Source: Colimorpha_A sp045540115
GTDB taxonomy: Bacteria; Bacillota; Clostridia; Oscillospirales; CAG-272
Assembly: GCA_045540115.1 (NCBI GenBank)
Contig: JAZQGR010000058.1
Span: forward strand, 71,835 to 135,834
Direction of reading: 5' to 3'
Length of the DNA: 64,000 nt
Position 1 is the stretch's first letter; every line of letters starts with the position of its first letter. A program made the position numbers and the translations under genes. Below are positions 7,427 to 16,515 of this stretch, piece by piece. The notes beneath the pieces were generated by a model. It searched no databases. It worked only from the letters and a program-made list of their open reading frames with translations, and was not told the DNA's origin.

Positions 7427-10174
7427 TTATTCGTCGTCTCCTTCGTTTCTTCCGCAGCACTTCTTGTATTTTTTACCGCTTCCGCAGGGGCAGGGATCGT
7501 TTCGACCGACCTTTTCGTTCTTCTTATGAACAACGGGCTTTTTCTTGACAGGCTCTCCCGAGCCAACAAATCCCTCGTTCTTGACCTTTGCGACCTCGAC
7601 TCTCTTGATCTCGCGTCGCGGCTGAACCGAAAGGATCATTCTGACTGTGTCCTCCTTGATCTCGGAGTTCATCATGTCGAACATATCTGCACTTTCAATG
7701 CGGTATTCGCTGATCGGGTTTCTTTGAGCATAAGCGTTAAGACCGATACTACCCTTAAGATCGTCCATCGCGTCAAGATGCTCCATCCACTTTCTGTCGA
7801 CGTTCTGAAGGAGAACAACACGCTCGATCTCACGCATATCGCTACCGAACATAGCTTCCTTTTCGGTGTAAAGCTTTTCGGCTCGATCAATCAGAAGCTG
7901 CTCGATATCGGAAGGAACAACGTTTTCAAGGTCGCTATCGCTGTAACGGAAATCGTCATTGCCGGTAAGAGTACCGAGAAAATACGCGCGGAGCGCGTCG
8001 AAATTCCACTCGGAGGGATTTTCGGGGTTGACGTATTCGTCGACCTTCGACTCGATGACCTCCTCGATCATTGCGAGGATCTTGTCCTTTACGTCTGCGC
8101 CGTCAAGCACCTCGCGGCGCTGGGCGTAGATTATCGTTCTCTGCTGATTCATTACGTCGTCGTAGCTGAGAACGTGCTTACGGCGAGCAAAGTTGTTACC
8201 CTCAAGACGCTTCTGCGCGTCCTCTATCGAATGAGAAAGAATGCCTGCCGATATCGGCTGAGTTTCCTCAAGACCGAGACGGTCGACCATGCCAATTATT
8301 CTTTCGCTGCCGAACAGACGCATAAGATCGTCCTCAAGAGAGAGGAAGAATCGGGATTCACCGGGGTCACCCTGACGACCCGAACGTCCGCGGAGCTGGT
8401 TATCGATGCGTCGGCTTTCGTGACGCTCGGTACCGATAATAAACAGACCTCCCGCCGCCTTGATCTTTTCTGCCTCGGGCTCGATCTGCTTCTTGTACTT
8501 TTCAAAGAGCTCGCGGTATACCTTGCGCGCTTCAAGAACCTCATCTGAAACCGAAAGTGAGGAGCCGATAGCAAGACCGACGACGTCCTCGTCATAGCCG
8601 TTCTTTATCATTTCCTGCTTAGCAAGGAACTCGGGGTTACCTCCGAGCATAATGTCGGTGCCTCGTCCTGCCATGTTCGTGGAAATCGTTACAGTGCCGT
8701 ATTTACCCGCATTAGCAACGATCTCGGCTTCCTTTTCGTGATACTTTGCGTTAAGAACGGTATGCTTTATGCCTTCCTTTTTAAGAAGCTTCGAAAGCTC
8801 CTCGGACTTCTCAATTGAAACCGTACCTACGAGTACGGGCTGTCCCTTTTCGTGACACTCGATTACCTGATCGACGATAGCGCGGTACTTACCTCTTACG
8901 TTCTTGTAAACGACGTCGGGATGGTCCTTTCTTATCATCGGCTTGTTCGTCGGAACCTCTACAACGTCGAGATAGTAGATCTCCCTGAATTCGGCGTCCT
9001 CGGTAAGCGCTGTTCCGGTCATACCCGAGAGCTTCTTATACATACGGAAGTAGTTCTGGAAGGTAATCGTCGCAAGCGTCTTGTTTTCCTTCTCGATCTT
9101 GACCTTTTCCTTCGCCTCGATTGCCTGATGCAGACCGTCGGAATAACGGCGTCCGGGCATAAGACGTCCCGTGAAGCTGTCGACGATAATGATTTGTCCG
9201 TCCTTGTTGACGTAGTCAACGTCGCGTACCATTGTTCCGTGAGCCTTGATTGCCTGATTTATGTGATGTGAAAGCGTCGTATTTTCGGAATCGGAAAGGT
9301 TCTCTACGTTAAAGAATTTCTCAGCCTTGAGAACGCCGCTTTCGGTAAGAGTAGCACTCTTTGCCTTTTCGTCAACAATGTAGTCTGCGTTTATTGTATC
9401 GGTCGAGACCTTGTCGTCCATTTCCTTGATTTTGTACTGCTTGAGAGTACGAACAAAAGCGTCTGCGCGGTCGTAAAGATCGGTCGACTTGTCGCCCTCG
9501 CCCGAAATGATAAGGGGGGTTCTTGCCTCATCGATAAGTATAGAGTCGACCTCGTCGACGATTGCGAATGCGTGACCGCGCTGGCAAAGACGGTCGCGGT
9601 AAATGACCATGTTGTCACGAAGATAGTCGAAGCCGAACTCGTTGTTCGTTCCGTAGGTTATATCGGCATCATAGGCAGCCTTCTTTTCATCCTTCGTCTG
9701 ATCGCGGATGATAAGTCCCGTGCTGAGTCCGAGGAAGCTGTATACTCGTCCCATTTCCTCAGCGCCGAGAGCCGCGAGATATTCGTTTACCGTAACGATA
9801 TGAACACCGTTACCGGCAAGCGCGTTAAGATATGCGGGAAGGGTAGCTACGAGTGTCTTACCTTCACCCGTTTTCATTTCTGCAATTCTTCCCTGATGGA
9901 GAATAATACCACCCATAAGCTGAACGCGGAAGGGACGCTTTCCGAGAACGCGGTCGTCAGCCTCCCGGATTACAGCAAACGCGTCGGGTAGAATATCGTC
10001 AAGCGTTTCGCCGCCGTTAAGACGCGCCTTGAGAATATCCGTCATCGAGCGAAGCTCGGCGTCGGTCATTGCCTTGTACTTGTCGGCAAGCGCCTCGATC
10101 TTATTTACGATTGGAGTTATCTTCTTTATCTGTCTCTGCGAATAGGTTCCGAAGATAGAATTAAAAAGTCCCAT
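7427..10174 (-). CDS. secA: Preprotein translocase ATPase SecA
   Basis: Motor ATPase that drives preproteins through SecYEG. The 915-residue protein carries Walker A (MKTGEGKTL, about residues 100-108), the DEAD-type Walker B segment (DEVDSILIDEARTPLIISG), the preprotein cross-linking and scaffold regions, and a C-terminal zinc-binding tail (NDPCPCGSGKKYKKCCG) that contacts SecB-like partners or ribosomes. The ATG follows AAAGGG. It is divergent from trmL, and a membrane-protein gene follows in the same operon. Confidence 0.98.
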   Translation of the reverse strand: MGLFNSIFGTYSQRQIKKITPIVNKIEALADKYKAMTDAELRSMTDILKARLNGGETLDDILPDAFAVIREADDRVLGKRPFRVQLMGGIILHQGRIAEMKTGEGKTLVATLPAYLNALAGNGVHIVTVNEYLAALGAEEMGRVYSFLGLSTGLIIRDQTKDEKKAAYDADITYGTNNEFGFDYLRDNMVIYRDRLCQRGHAFAIVDEVDSILIDEARTPLIISGEGDKSTDLYDRADAFVRTLKQYKIKEMDDKVSTDTINADYIVDEKAKSATLTESGVLKAEKFFNVENLSDSENTTLSHHINQAIKAHGTMVRDVDYVNKDGQIIIVDSFTGRLMPGRRYSDGLHQAIEAKEKVKIEKENKTLATITFQNYFRMYKKLSGMTGTALTEDAEFREIYYLDVVEVPTNKPMIRKDHPDVVYKNVRGKYRAIVDQVIECHEKGQPVLVGTVSIEKSEELSKLLKKEGIKHTVLNAKYHEKEAEIVANAGKYGTVTISTNMAGRGTDIMLGGNPEFLAKQEMIKNGYDEDVVGLAIGSSLSVSDEVLEARKVYRELFEKYKKQIEPEAEKIKAAGGLFIIGTERHESRRIDNQLRGRSGRQGDPGESRFFLSLEDDLMRLFGSERIIGMVDRLGLEETQPISAGILSHSIEDAQKRLEGNNFARRKHVLSYDDVMNQQRTIIYAQRREVLDGADVKDKILAMIEEVIESKVDEYVNPENPSEWNFDALRAYFLGTLTGNDDFRYSDSDLENVVPSDIEQLLIDRAEKLYTEKEAMFGSDMREIERVVLLQNVDRKWMEHLDAMDDLKGSIGLNAYAQRNPISEYRIESADMFDMMNSEIKEDTVRMILSVQPRREIKRVEVAKVKNEGFVGSGEPVKKKPVVHKKNEKVGRNDPCPCGSGKKYKKCCGRNEGDDE

Positions 10175-10272
10175 ATTTATACCCTTTCGATAGGAAATTC
10201 AAATATAATTAAATTCATTGTACCATATTTTTCGCAGGATTAAAAGGGGTAATTGTAAATATTTATAAATAC

Positions 10273-10301
10273 TTGAAATATATAGAGAAATATAGTATAA
10301 T
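10273..10301 (+). promoter_or_regulatory. Sigma-A promoter of trmL
   Basis: TTGAAA (10273-10278), 17-base spacer, TATAAT (10296-10301). An apparent TTG start in this frame is the -35 box itself. Confidence 0.8.
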
Positions 10302-10326
10302 CAAGGTATCAAAAAACGGAGAAACC

Positions 10327-10821
10327 ATGAAAATGAAACTTCATATTTGCCTGATCGAGCCCGAGATACCGCAGAACACGGGAAACATTGCCAGAACATG
10401 TGCGGTTACGGGTGCATCGCTTCACCTTGTCCGTCCGTTCGGGTTCGAAATAACGAGCGCGAAGCTCAAAAGAGCGGGACTTGACTATTGGGACAAGCTC
10501 GATATAACCTACTACGATTCCTTCGACGAATTTCTGAGCAAGCATAAAAATGACACCCTCTTTTTCTTTTCTCAGAAGGGAAAAAACTGTTATACCGATA
10601 TAACCTACCCCGAGGAAGCATATCTCGTTTTCGGCAAGGAATCCTGCGGACTTCCTGAGGATTACCTACGCACACGTCCCGACGACACGGTCCGTATTCC
10701 GATGAGAGCATCGCTTCGATCGCTTAATCTCGGAAACTGTGTTGCGATCGCTGCCTACGAGGTGCTTCGCCAGGATGGCTTCGAAATGCTGAAAACTGCA
10801 GGTATTCTTTCAGAATTATAA
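10327..10821 (+). CDS. trmL: tRNA (cytidine(34)-2'-O)-methyltransferase TrmL
   Basis: SpoU/SPOUT-class methylase that adds a 2'-O-methyl group to the wobble base of tRNA-Leu isoacceptors, using S-adenosylmethionine. The 164-residue protein is the minimal TrmL length, with motif 1 (PQNTGNIART), motif 2 (LVFGKESCGLPE) and motif 3 (RSLNLGNCVAIAAYE) that build the knotted SAM site. I chose the ATG at 10327, which follows ACGGAGAAACC and the promoter at 10273-10301. It is a single-gene unit on the plus strand, divergent from secA. Confidence 0.93.
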   Translation: MKMKLHICLIEPEIPQNTGNIARTCAVTGASLHLVRPFGFEITSAKLKRAGLDYWDKLDITYYDSFDEFLSKHKNDTLFFFSQKGKNCYTDITYPEEAYLVFGKESCGLPEDYLRTRPDDTVRIPMRASLRSLNLGNCVAIAAYEVLRQDGFEMLKTAGILSEL

Positions 10822-10944
10822 AAAATACGCCTGAATTTTTTGTTTATTTACAAGGACGGGCAAAAAAATCAACAAAGAGGTCACGAAAAGTTTAAAATTT
10901 TCTGATATCATATCATTAAACAATAAACTTTTGGGAGAACTCCT

Positions 10945-11238
10945 TTGGCTTCTGATAATAACAATGTGGAAAAAGCTACCTCCGATTCGTCTTATGGCGG
11001 CTCGACGTATCGTCTTTCCTATGACCATGAAGAGAATAAAAAAACCAGAAATAAGCCGAATGCAGTAAGGGCTTTCGTTGCTGTGACTGTTTCTTTAATA
11101 CTTCTTTTTGTGTTTGCATACCTTGCGCTTCGTCACTACGATGACGCTATCCAGAAGCTTTATGCGTCGGAAACTACACCTGACGACGGAAAAACTGCTG
11201 CAGGCATTCAGTCAAGCGTAGTAATAATAAGAGATTAA
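10945..11238 (+). CDS. Small single-TM protein, unknown function
   Basis: Predicted 97-residue protein with a polar N-terminus, one membrane segment (about residues 44-65, AFVAVTVSLILLFVFAYLAL) and a short outside tail. The likely start is TTG at 10945, preceded by TTGGGAGAACTCC. The C-terminus (GIQSSVVIIRD) recalls the first strand of HtrA-type proteases, where an SSVV motif follows a linker, but the frame then stops and a terminator follows directly. It may be a genuine small protein or the remnant of a membrane-anchored HtrA protease; I cannot decide. Confidence 0.5.
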   Translation: MASDNNNVEKATSDSSYGGSTYRLSYDHEENKKTRNKPNAVRAFVAVTVSLILLFVFAYLALRHYDDAIQKLYASETTPDDGKTAAGIQSSVVIIRD

Positions 11239-11267
11239 AAACCGAGCCTACCGCTCGGTTTTCTTTA
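11237..11267 (+). terminator. Terminator after the small membrane protein
   Basis: AACCGAGC/GCTCGGTT arms followed by TTCTTT, directly at the stop codon. Confidence 0.8.
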
Positions 11268-11299
11268 TGCAAAAAAGAAGGACAGCATCTTTAGTAGTT

Positions 11300-11408
11300 T
11301 GACCTTGTGATAATCTCAAAATACAATGAAATTAATTTGCTTTGCAAATTAGTGATTTACGACTCGTGTTATATGAAATAGGCTTCGCCTATGAAATACT
11401 TTCTTCGA
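11300..11408. repeat. Repeat-like intergenic element with two hairpins
   Basis: No gene. The stretch holds AATTTGC-TTT-GCAAATT (11335-11350) and ATTTCATAGGCGAAGCCTATTTC (reverse strand; about 11377-11397). ATGAAAT occurs near each. The layout resembles short non-coding repeats seen between genes in gut Clostridia; no second copy is in this window. Confidence 0.3.
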
Positions 11409-11423
11409 AAAAGCTAATGAACA

Positions 11424-11459
11424 AAATGATCCGCTGCAAAAAGCAACGGATCATTTTTA
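11424..11459 (-). terminator. Terminator of the PEPCK gene
   Basis: AATGATCCG/CGGATCATT arms around a 13-base loop; T run on the minus-strand side (TTTTGTT). Confidence 0.8.
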
Positions 11460-11474
11460 TATGAGCAATATTTA

Positions 11475-13262
11475 TTAGCCGAGTCTCTTTTCGAGTGCTT
11501 CAAGCTCATCGTACATGGTAGCGGGAACGTGATCGCCGATGAGGGCGTAGAACTCCTTGATGTTCTCGACGTCTTCCTTCCAGGAAGCGGTATCAACTGA
11601 GAGAAGCTCCTTGATGGTGTCGAGAGTAACGTCATTAAGACCCTCAATGTTGATGTCTTCAGCATTCGGAACGTAACCGATAGCAGTCTCGACAGCGTCA
11701 ACCTTGCCCTCGCAACGGTCGAGGATCCAGAGAAGGACACGGAGATTGTCGCCGAATCCGGGCCAAATGAAGTGACCTTCGTCATCTGTACGGAACCAGT
11801 TGACGTGGAAGATTGCGGGAGGATTGGGGATATTCTTGCCCATATCAAGCCAATGCTGGAAGTAGTCGCCCATATTGTATCCGACGAAGGGACGCATAGC
11901 CATCGGGTCGCGGCGAACTACGCCGACTGCGCCGGAAGCAGCTGCGGTAGTCTCGGAAGCCATAATGGAGCCGACGAAGGAGCCGTGCTGCCAGTTAAAG
12001 GACTGATATACGAGGGGAGCGGTCTTCGCACGGCGTCCGCCGAATACTATAGCGGAAACGGGAACACCCTTGAGAGAGTTGAACTCGCTCGAGATGCAAG
12101 GACAGTTCTGAGCAAGAGCGGTGAAGCGTGAGTTGGGATGAGCGCCGCAGGTTGACTTATCCTTCTTGTCGTACTTGGTGCAGTCCCAAGGATTGCCCTT
12201 CCAGTCAATAGCATCACCGGGTGCGGGAGGATTGTCGTTAAGACCTTCCCACCAAACGGTGTTGTTCTTGGTGTCGTGAACTACGTTCGTGAAGATGGTA
12301 TCTCTCATGCAGGTAGCGAGAGCATTGGGGTTAGACTTATTGTTAGTTCCGGGAGCAACACCGAAGAAGCCGTTCTCAGGGTTAACAGCATAAAGGCGAC
12401 CGTCTTCCTTATTGACGCGAAGCCAAGCGATATCATCGCCTACGCACCATACCTTGTAGCCCTTATCTGCGAGCATCTTGGGGGGAATGAGCATTGCGAG
12501 GTTGGTCTTACCGCAAGCAGAGGGGAAAGCAGCGGTGACGTACTTGATCTCGCCGTTAGGATACTCAACTCCGAGGATGAGCATGTGCTCAGCCATCCAG
12601 CCTTCTTTACGTCCGAGGTAGGAAGCGATACGAAGAGCGAAGCACTTCTTTCCGAGAAGAACGTTTCCGCCGTAGCCGGAGTTAACGGACATGATGGTAT
12701 TATCCTGAGGGAAGTGAGTGATATAACGGTTTTCCTCGTCGATATCAGCTCTTGCGTGGAGTCCCTTGATATAGTCAGCGCTGTCGCCGAGAGCTTCAAG
12801 AACGTTAACACCAACGCGAGTCATTATAAGCATATTGAGAACAACGTAGATAGAGTCGGTAAGCTCGATACCGTATTTTGCAAAGTCAGAACCGACAACG
12901 CCCATGGAGTAAGGAATAACGTACATGGTACGTCCGTTCATGGAACCGATGTAAAGCTTGTAGAGCTTAGCGTACATCTCGGATGGCTCCATCCAGTTAT
13001 TGATGTTGCCTGCCTCTTCCTTGGTGGGAGTGCAGATGAAGGTGCGGCCTTCAACGCGGGCAACGTCGTTTACTGCGGTGCGGTGGAGGTAGCAGTTGGG
13101 AAGAAGCTCGGGGTTGAGCTTGGTGAGCTCACCGGTAGAGCATGCCTCAGCGCGAAGCGCCTCTGCCTGTTCCTCTGTGCCGTCGATCCAGACTATCTTG
13201 TCGGGCTGAGTCATAGCGGCCATTTCGTCGATCCAACTTAAAACGTGAACATTCTTAGTCAT
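11475..13262 (-). CDS. pckG: Phosphoenolpyruvate carboxykinase (GTP)
   Basis: Interconverts oxaloacetate plus GTP with PEP, GDP and CO2; in fermenting anaerobes it often runs toward oxaloacetate and succinate or supports gluconeogenesis. The 595-residue length, the kinase-1 P-loop (FPSACGKTNLAM), CVGDDIAW (metal site) and NPENGFFGVAPGTN are those of the GTP-dependent family rather than the ATP-dependent PckA. I start at 13262 because AAAGGAGA precedes it; the ORF extends 28 codons further upstream without a site. The gene stands alone, divergent from a surface-protein gene. Confidence 0.95.
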   Translation of the reverse strand: MTKNVHVLSWIDEMAAMTQPDKIVWIDGTEEQAEALRAEACSTGELTKLNPELLPNCYLHRTAVNDVARVEGRTFICTPTKEEAGNINNWMEPSEMYAKLYKLYIGSMNGRTMYVIPYSMGVVGSDFAKYGIELTDSIYVVLNMLIMTRVGVNVLEALGDSADYIKGLHARADIDEENRYITHFPQDNTIMSVNSGYGGNVLLGKKCFALRIASYLGRKEGWMAEHMLILGVEYPNGEIKYVTAAFPSACGKTNLAMLIPPKMLADKGYKVWCVGDDIAWLRVNKEDGRLYAVNPENGFFGVAPGTNNKSNPNALATCMRDTIFTNVVHDTKNNTVWWEGLNDNPPAPGDAIDWKGNPWDCTKYDKKDKSTCGAHPNSRFTALAQNCPCISSEFNSLKGVPVSAIVFGGRRAKTAPLVYQSFNWQHGSFVGSIMASETTAAASGAVGVVRRDPMAMRPFVGYNMGDYFQHWLDMGKNIPNPPAIFHVNWFRTDDEGHFIWPGFGDNLRVLLWILDRCEGKVDAVETAIGYVPNAEDINIEGLNDVTLDTIKELLSVDTASWKEDVENIKEFYALIGDHVPATMYDELEALEKRLG

Positions 13263-13438
13263 TTGAGTTGTCTCCTTTATGGTATTGATAAATTTTTTTC
13301 TAATTTGTTTGGCGTGGGAAAGGATGGATTTACCATCGTCCCCCATCCTAATTATACACTTATTTCGGCTTAAATGGTTAATGAATTGTTAATTTAATGG
13401 AATTAATTACATTAATTCATTAAAAAAATTCAATTCCT

Positions 13439-13467
13439 TTGACAATATCGGTTATTGATGGTATAAT
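13439..13467 (+). promoter_or_regulatory. Perfect sigma-A promoter of the beta-helix surface protein
   Basis: TTGACA (13439-13444), 17 bases, TATAAT (13462-13467). It is preceded by an AT-rich near-palindrome (about 13395-13422, TAATGGAATTAAT/ATTAATTCATTA). Confidence 0.9.
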
Positions 13468-13493
13468 GTATTCACGATCAATCGGAGGTTTAT

Positions 13494-15074
13494 ATGCTTA
13501 AGAAATTTTTATCGGTACTTTTCGTATCGCTTTTAATTATATCGGTGCTTCCAAATTCTGTTTTTGCAAATGGCAATAAGACTGTTTCCGGGACGGTCGC
13601 TCCGGGAGGGACGGTAACAACGCACGAGGAGCTTCTTACCGCGCTCGGCGAAAACTCCGCTTCCTATGATGACGGAGTGATTACTCTTGTGCGCGACATC
13701 GTTCTTGAATCAAGTGTAAAAATCACGGCGGGAAGCTACGTTATCGTCGGTGAAGGAGCGAGCATCAAGGGAAGCTTTGACGGCGACCTATTTATTCTTA
13801 GCGGAGAAGGAACAGCTCTCACTCTTGGTGATCAGACTGAAATCGAAAACGATCAGGATCTTATCGTAGACGGCGGTAACACTGTACGCAACGGAAGTAT
13901 TATCAAGATCGAAAAAGGCGCAAAGCTCGAAACCTATAATTCCGTTATAATCAAGAACGCCGCGACCTCTCGGTCGGGCGCGGCGGTATACAACGAGGGC
14001 GAATTTATAATGTACGGCGGCGAGATAGAAGGCTGCCGCGCTTCTTCGTCGGGCGGCGCAATATACAGCACAGGAACCCTTACGCTCGGAGCGGGAGAAA
14101 TAAGAAGCTGCTCGGCAAACGATGGCGGAGCAGTCTTTGCGGAAGGAAAAACAAACGTCATTGCGGCGATAATAACAGCGTGCAAGGCAACGAACGGCGG
14201 CGCGATCTATAATATGGGCGAGCTGAAGTATCTTTCAGCGTCGATAACCGAATGCTCGGCAATTAAGGGTGGCGCGATATACAATAGCGGCAAAGCTGTG
14301 ATAAGCGGCGGTACAATAAACAAAAACGTCTCCGAAAACGGTGATGGCGGCGGAGTGTACAATTCTTCCGAGCTTGAGCTTTCGGGCTCCGTTCTTCGTG
14401 AAAACTCCGCAAAAAACGGAGGCAACATCTATAACTGCGGTAACACCGTGACGGGTGAGAATTTTATTCTCACGAGTGGAACTGCAACCGAAAAGGGCGG
14501 CAACGTTTATAATGACGGACTTGGTATCTTTACGCAGAAATCGGGTGCGATCAACCTTGGTAAAGCAGTTTACGGTGGCGGAGTTTATAATCTCGGAACC
14601 TATAATCTCAGTATCGGCGGTCTTTATTCAAACAAGGCGACGGCGGGTCAGGGCGTTCTTAATCACGGAAAGCTTATCCTTTCCAATCTCGGATACTGCG
14701 AGAAGGGAGACGATATTTTCGTTGTTCTTACAGAGGATGATAAGCACGTGATAATAGTAGCGGAAAATTGGAGCTACAAGCAAAAGCCCGTTTCGGTCTC
14801 CTGCGGAATATATGATAACGGCGCATACTCATATTCACATTCTCTCGGCGACAAGCTTCTTGATATTAAGGGAAATATAAACGCGGGTAAGCGCTTCATG
14901 CTTCACGTGTCCGATACGGGACTCGTTATAGGTAATGATGGTTCGCTCGTTAAGGCTCCGACCCCCATATCAAAAACACTTGCGACTGTTATCTGTGCCA
15001 TTCTTGCGTATCCGCTTGTGACTGCGGGAATCGTGATCGTGATAAGGCATTTCGATAAAAAGAAGCTTGCATAA
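13494..15074 (+). CDS. Secreted beta-helix repeat protein with C-terminal membrane anchor
   Basis: Predicted 526-residue surface protein. It has a signal peptide (about residues 1-25, ending NSVFA), then a long right-handed parallel beta-helix built from repeats of the GGAIYNSG type, each about 20-25 residues, between about residues 130 and 400. Near the C-terminus is a membrane segment (about residues 493-517) followed by HFDKKKLA. There is no LPXTG sortase motif, so membrane anchoring is likely. Such repeats occur in adhesins and in polysaccharide-binding proteins; no catalytic residues are recognisable. The start follows CGGAGGTTTAT. The last codons overlap the terminator of the convergent gene. 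Confidence 0.8.
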   Translation: MLKKFLSVLFVSLLIISVLPNSVFANGNKTVSGTVAPGGTVTTHEELLTALGENSASYDDGVITLVRDIVLESSVKITAGSYVIVGEGASIKGSFDGDLFILSGEGTALTLGDQTEIENDQDLIVDGGNTVRNGSIIKIEKGAKLETYNSVIIKNAATSRSGAAVYNEGEFIMYGGEIEGCRASSSGGAIYSTGTLTLGAGEIRSCSANDGGAVFAEGKTNVIAAIITACKATNGGAIYNMGELKYLSASITECSAIKGGAIYNSGKAVISGGTINKNVSENGDGGGVYNSSELELSGSVLRENSAKNGGNIYNCGNTVTGENFILTSGTATEKGGNVYNDGLGIFTQKSGAINLGKAVYGGGVYNLGTYNLSIGGLYSNKATAGQGVLNHGKLILSNLGYCEKGDDIFVVLTEDDKHVIIVAENWSYKQKPVSVSCGIYDNGAYSYSHSLGDKLLDIKGNINAGKRFMLHVSDTGLVIGNDGSLVKAPTPISKTLATVICAILAYPLVTAGIVIVIRHFDKKKLA

Positions 15075-15083
15075 GCAAGCTTC
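15056..15083 (-). terminator. Terminator of the DUF6106-like gene, inside the opposing CDS end
   Basis: GAAGCTTGC (15062-15070), ATAA, GCAAGCTTC (15075-15083). The T run (CTTTTTATC) is on the minus strand, within the last codons of the beta-helix gene. Confidence 0.75.
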
Positions 15084-15621
15084 AGACTCTGGTATTTGTA
15101 ACAACCGTATTTTTGTTGTAATAGTTAAAAAGGCGTACGGTCTTTGATATTCCCTCAATGAAAACGAGGGTGCCGTTTACCGATATCGCGTAAACGTCGG
15201 ATGCCGACATGCTCGAAACAGCTTCAATTCTTGAAGCAGGAGAAAGACTGTCGATCTTTTCCTTGTATTCACCGTCATACGGCAGGATCAATGAAGCTTC
15301 GGATAGCTTAAAGCGAATAAGCTCCTTTTTGTACCTGTCGCTGTTGATTTGTGTCAGAACAAAGGTGCCGCCTGCAATACTGTAATTATATTCGGTATTG
15401 AAATAGCGGTCGTAAACGCCCTTTTTGACAAGGAACATCGCTGTCGGCGAAAGCGGTACGTACCAGATGACCGCGCCCGCTCCGATGATAAGGAGCATTA
15501 TAACGAGGACAAGTATGAAAAAAGCGACAAAGCCGATTATTGCAAAAAATCGGTTTCGTCTGTATTTGCCCTCACGCTTTTTAGTCACCGTATGCTCGGC
15601 GAAGTGTACTGTATCATTCAT
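15082..15621 (-). CDS. Two-TM membrane protein, DUF6106-like family, paralogue 2
   Basis: Unknown function, 179 residues, same architecture as the protein at 3295-3843. It has a basic N-terminus (TKKREGKYRRNR), two hydrophobic segments (about residues 26-52 and 54-68), then a soluble domain with YSIAGGTFVL, PYDGEY and FNYYNK matching positions in the paralogue. The overall identity looks low but the order of motifs is the same. The start follows GACGAGGTCAGAAA and a perfect promoter. It is transcribed alone, divergent from the trmH-like gene. Confidence 0.65.
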   Translation of the reverse strand: MNDTVHFAEHTVTKKREGKYRRNRFFAIIGFVAFFILVLVIMLLIIGAGAVIWYVPLSPTAMFLVKKGVYDRYFNTEYNYSIAGGTFVLTQINSDRYKKELIRFKLSEASLILPYDGEYKEKIDSLSPASRIEAVSSMSASDVYAISVNGTLVFIEGISKTVRLFNYYNKNTVVTNTRV

Positions 15622-15648
15622 TTTCTGACCTCGTCACATTTTTAAATC

Positions 15649-15677
15649 ATTATAGCATTGTAAAACGTAACTGTCAA
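15649..15677 (-). promoter_or_regulatory. Perfect sigma-A promoter, minus strand
   Basis: TTGACA (15672-15677), 17 bases, TATAAT (15649-15654), for the DUF6106-like paralogue 2 gene. Confidence 0.88.
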
Positions 15678-15689
15678 GGCGGACAACCA

Positions 15690-16463
15690 ATGAAGAAGGA
15701 ATATTCAAGATTCAGTGAAAGTAATTTATTTGAGGGAATAGTGTCGCTCAGAACGCTTATTTCCGCGTCGGGAGGCTCAAACGACCGACTGATAAAGACT
15801 GTATATTATTCGACCGACCGCGCAAAAAAAGAAAAGAAGGAGCTTTCCTGGCTTTCTCACAGAGCAGAAGAGCTTGGCTTTGATATCAGGATTACCGAGC
15901 CTGCCCTGATCGACGAAATGGCAACGGGCAACACTCATGGCGGTATTATCGCTGAATGTACCGACAGAACGCTGCTTACGACCGATCCCGAAAACGTCAA
16001 GGATAACGGCTTTTACGTTATGATCGAGGGGATCGAGGATCCATATAATTTCGGTTACGCCCTTCGTTCGCTTTATGCGGCGGGAGCTGACGGCGTTATC
16101 CTCGGCAAGCGGAATTGGATGAGCGCCGCGGGTGTAGTCTGCCGTGCTTCGGCAGGCGCATCGGAGCTTATCGAAGTATATTCCGACGAATCCTTTGAAA
16201 ACGCTGTCGATGTCTTCAAAGGCAAGGGGTACAAGGTCGTTTGCGCGGATATTGAGGATTCCGTGCCGATTCACGAAGCGGATCTAACCAGACCGATACT
16301 TCTTGTCATCGGTGGTGAAAAGCGCGGTATTTCGCGCTCGATACTCGAAAAAGCCGACAGTATCGTCCGCATTGACTACGGACGCGATTTTGACGCGTCG
16401 CTTTCGGCCGCATCGGCAGCAACAGTTATCGGCTTTGAGGTTTTACGTCAGAAAAACTATTGA
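15690..16463 (+). CDS. TrmH/SpoU family RNA 2'-O-methyltransferase
   Basis: SPOUT-class RNA ribose methylase of 257 residues, probably acting on 23S rRNA or tRNA. An N-terminal substrate-binding region (about residues 1-95) precedes the catalytic knot: IEGIEDPYNFGYALRS (motif 1), VIGGEKRGISRS (motif 2) and SLSAASAATVIGFEVLRQ (motif 3). The order and spacing fit the RlmB/TrmH branch, but the exact site modified cannot be told. The ATG follows CAAGGCGGACAACCA. It may share transcription with the ACT/UPF0210 pair downstream, although a weak promoter-like stretch lies between them. Confidence 0.87.
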   Translation: MKKEYSRFSESNLFEGIVSLRTLISASGGSNDRLIKTVYYSTDRAKKEKKELSWLSHRAEELGFDIRITEPALIDEMATGNTHGGIIAECTDRTLLTTDPENVKDNGFYVMIEGIEDPYNFGYALRSLYAAGADGVILGKRNWMSAAGVVCRASAGASELIEVYSDESFENAVDVFKGKGYKVVCADIEDSVPIHEADLTRPILLVIGGEKRGISRSILEKADSIVRIDYGRDFDASLSAASAATVIGFEVLRQKNY

Positions 16464-16515
16464 TTTTTTACTCCAAACGGAGTATGATATATTTATCAAA
16501 ATTTCGGAGGAAGAT

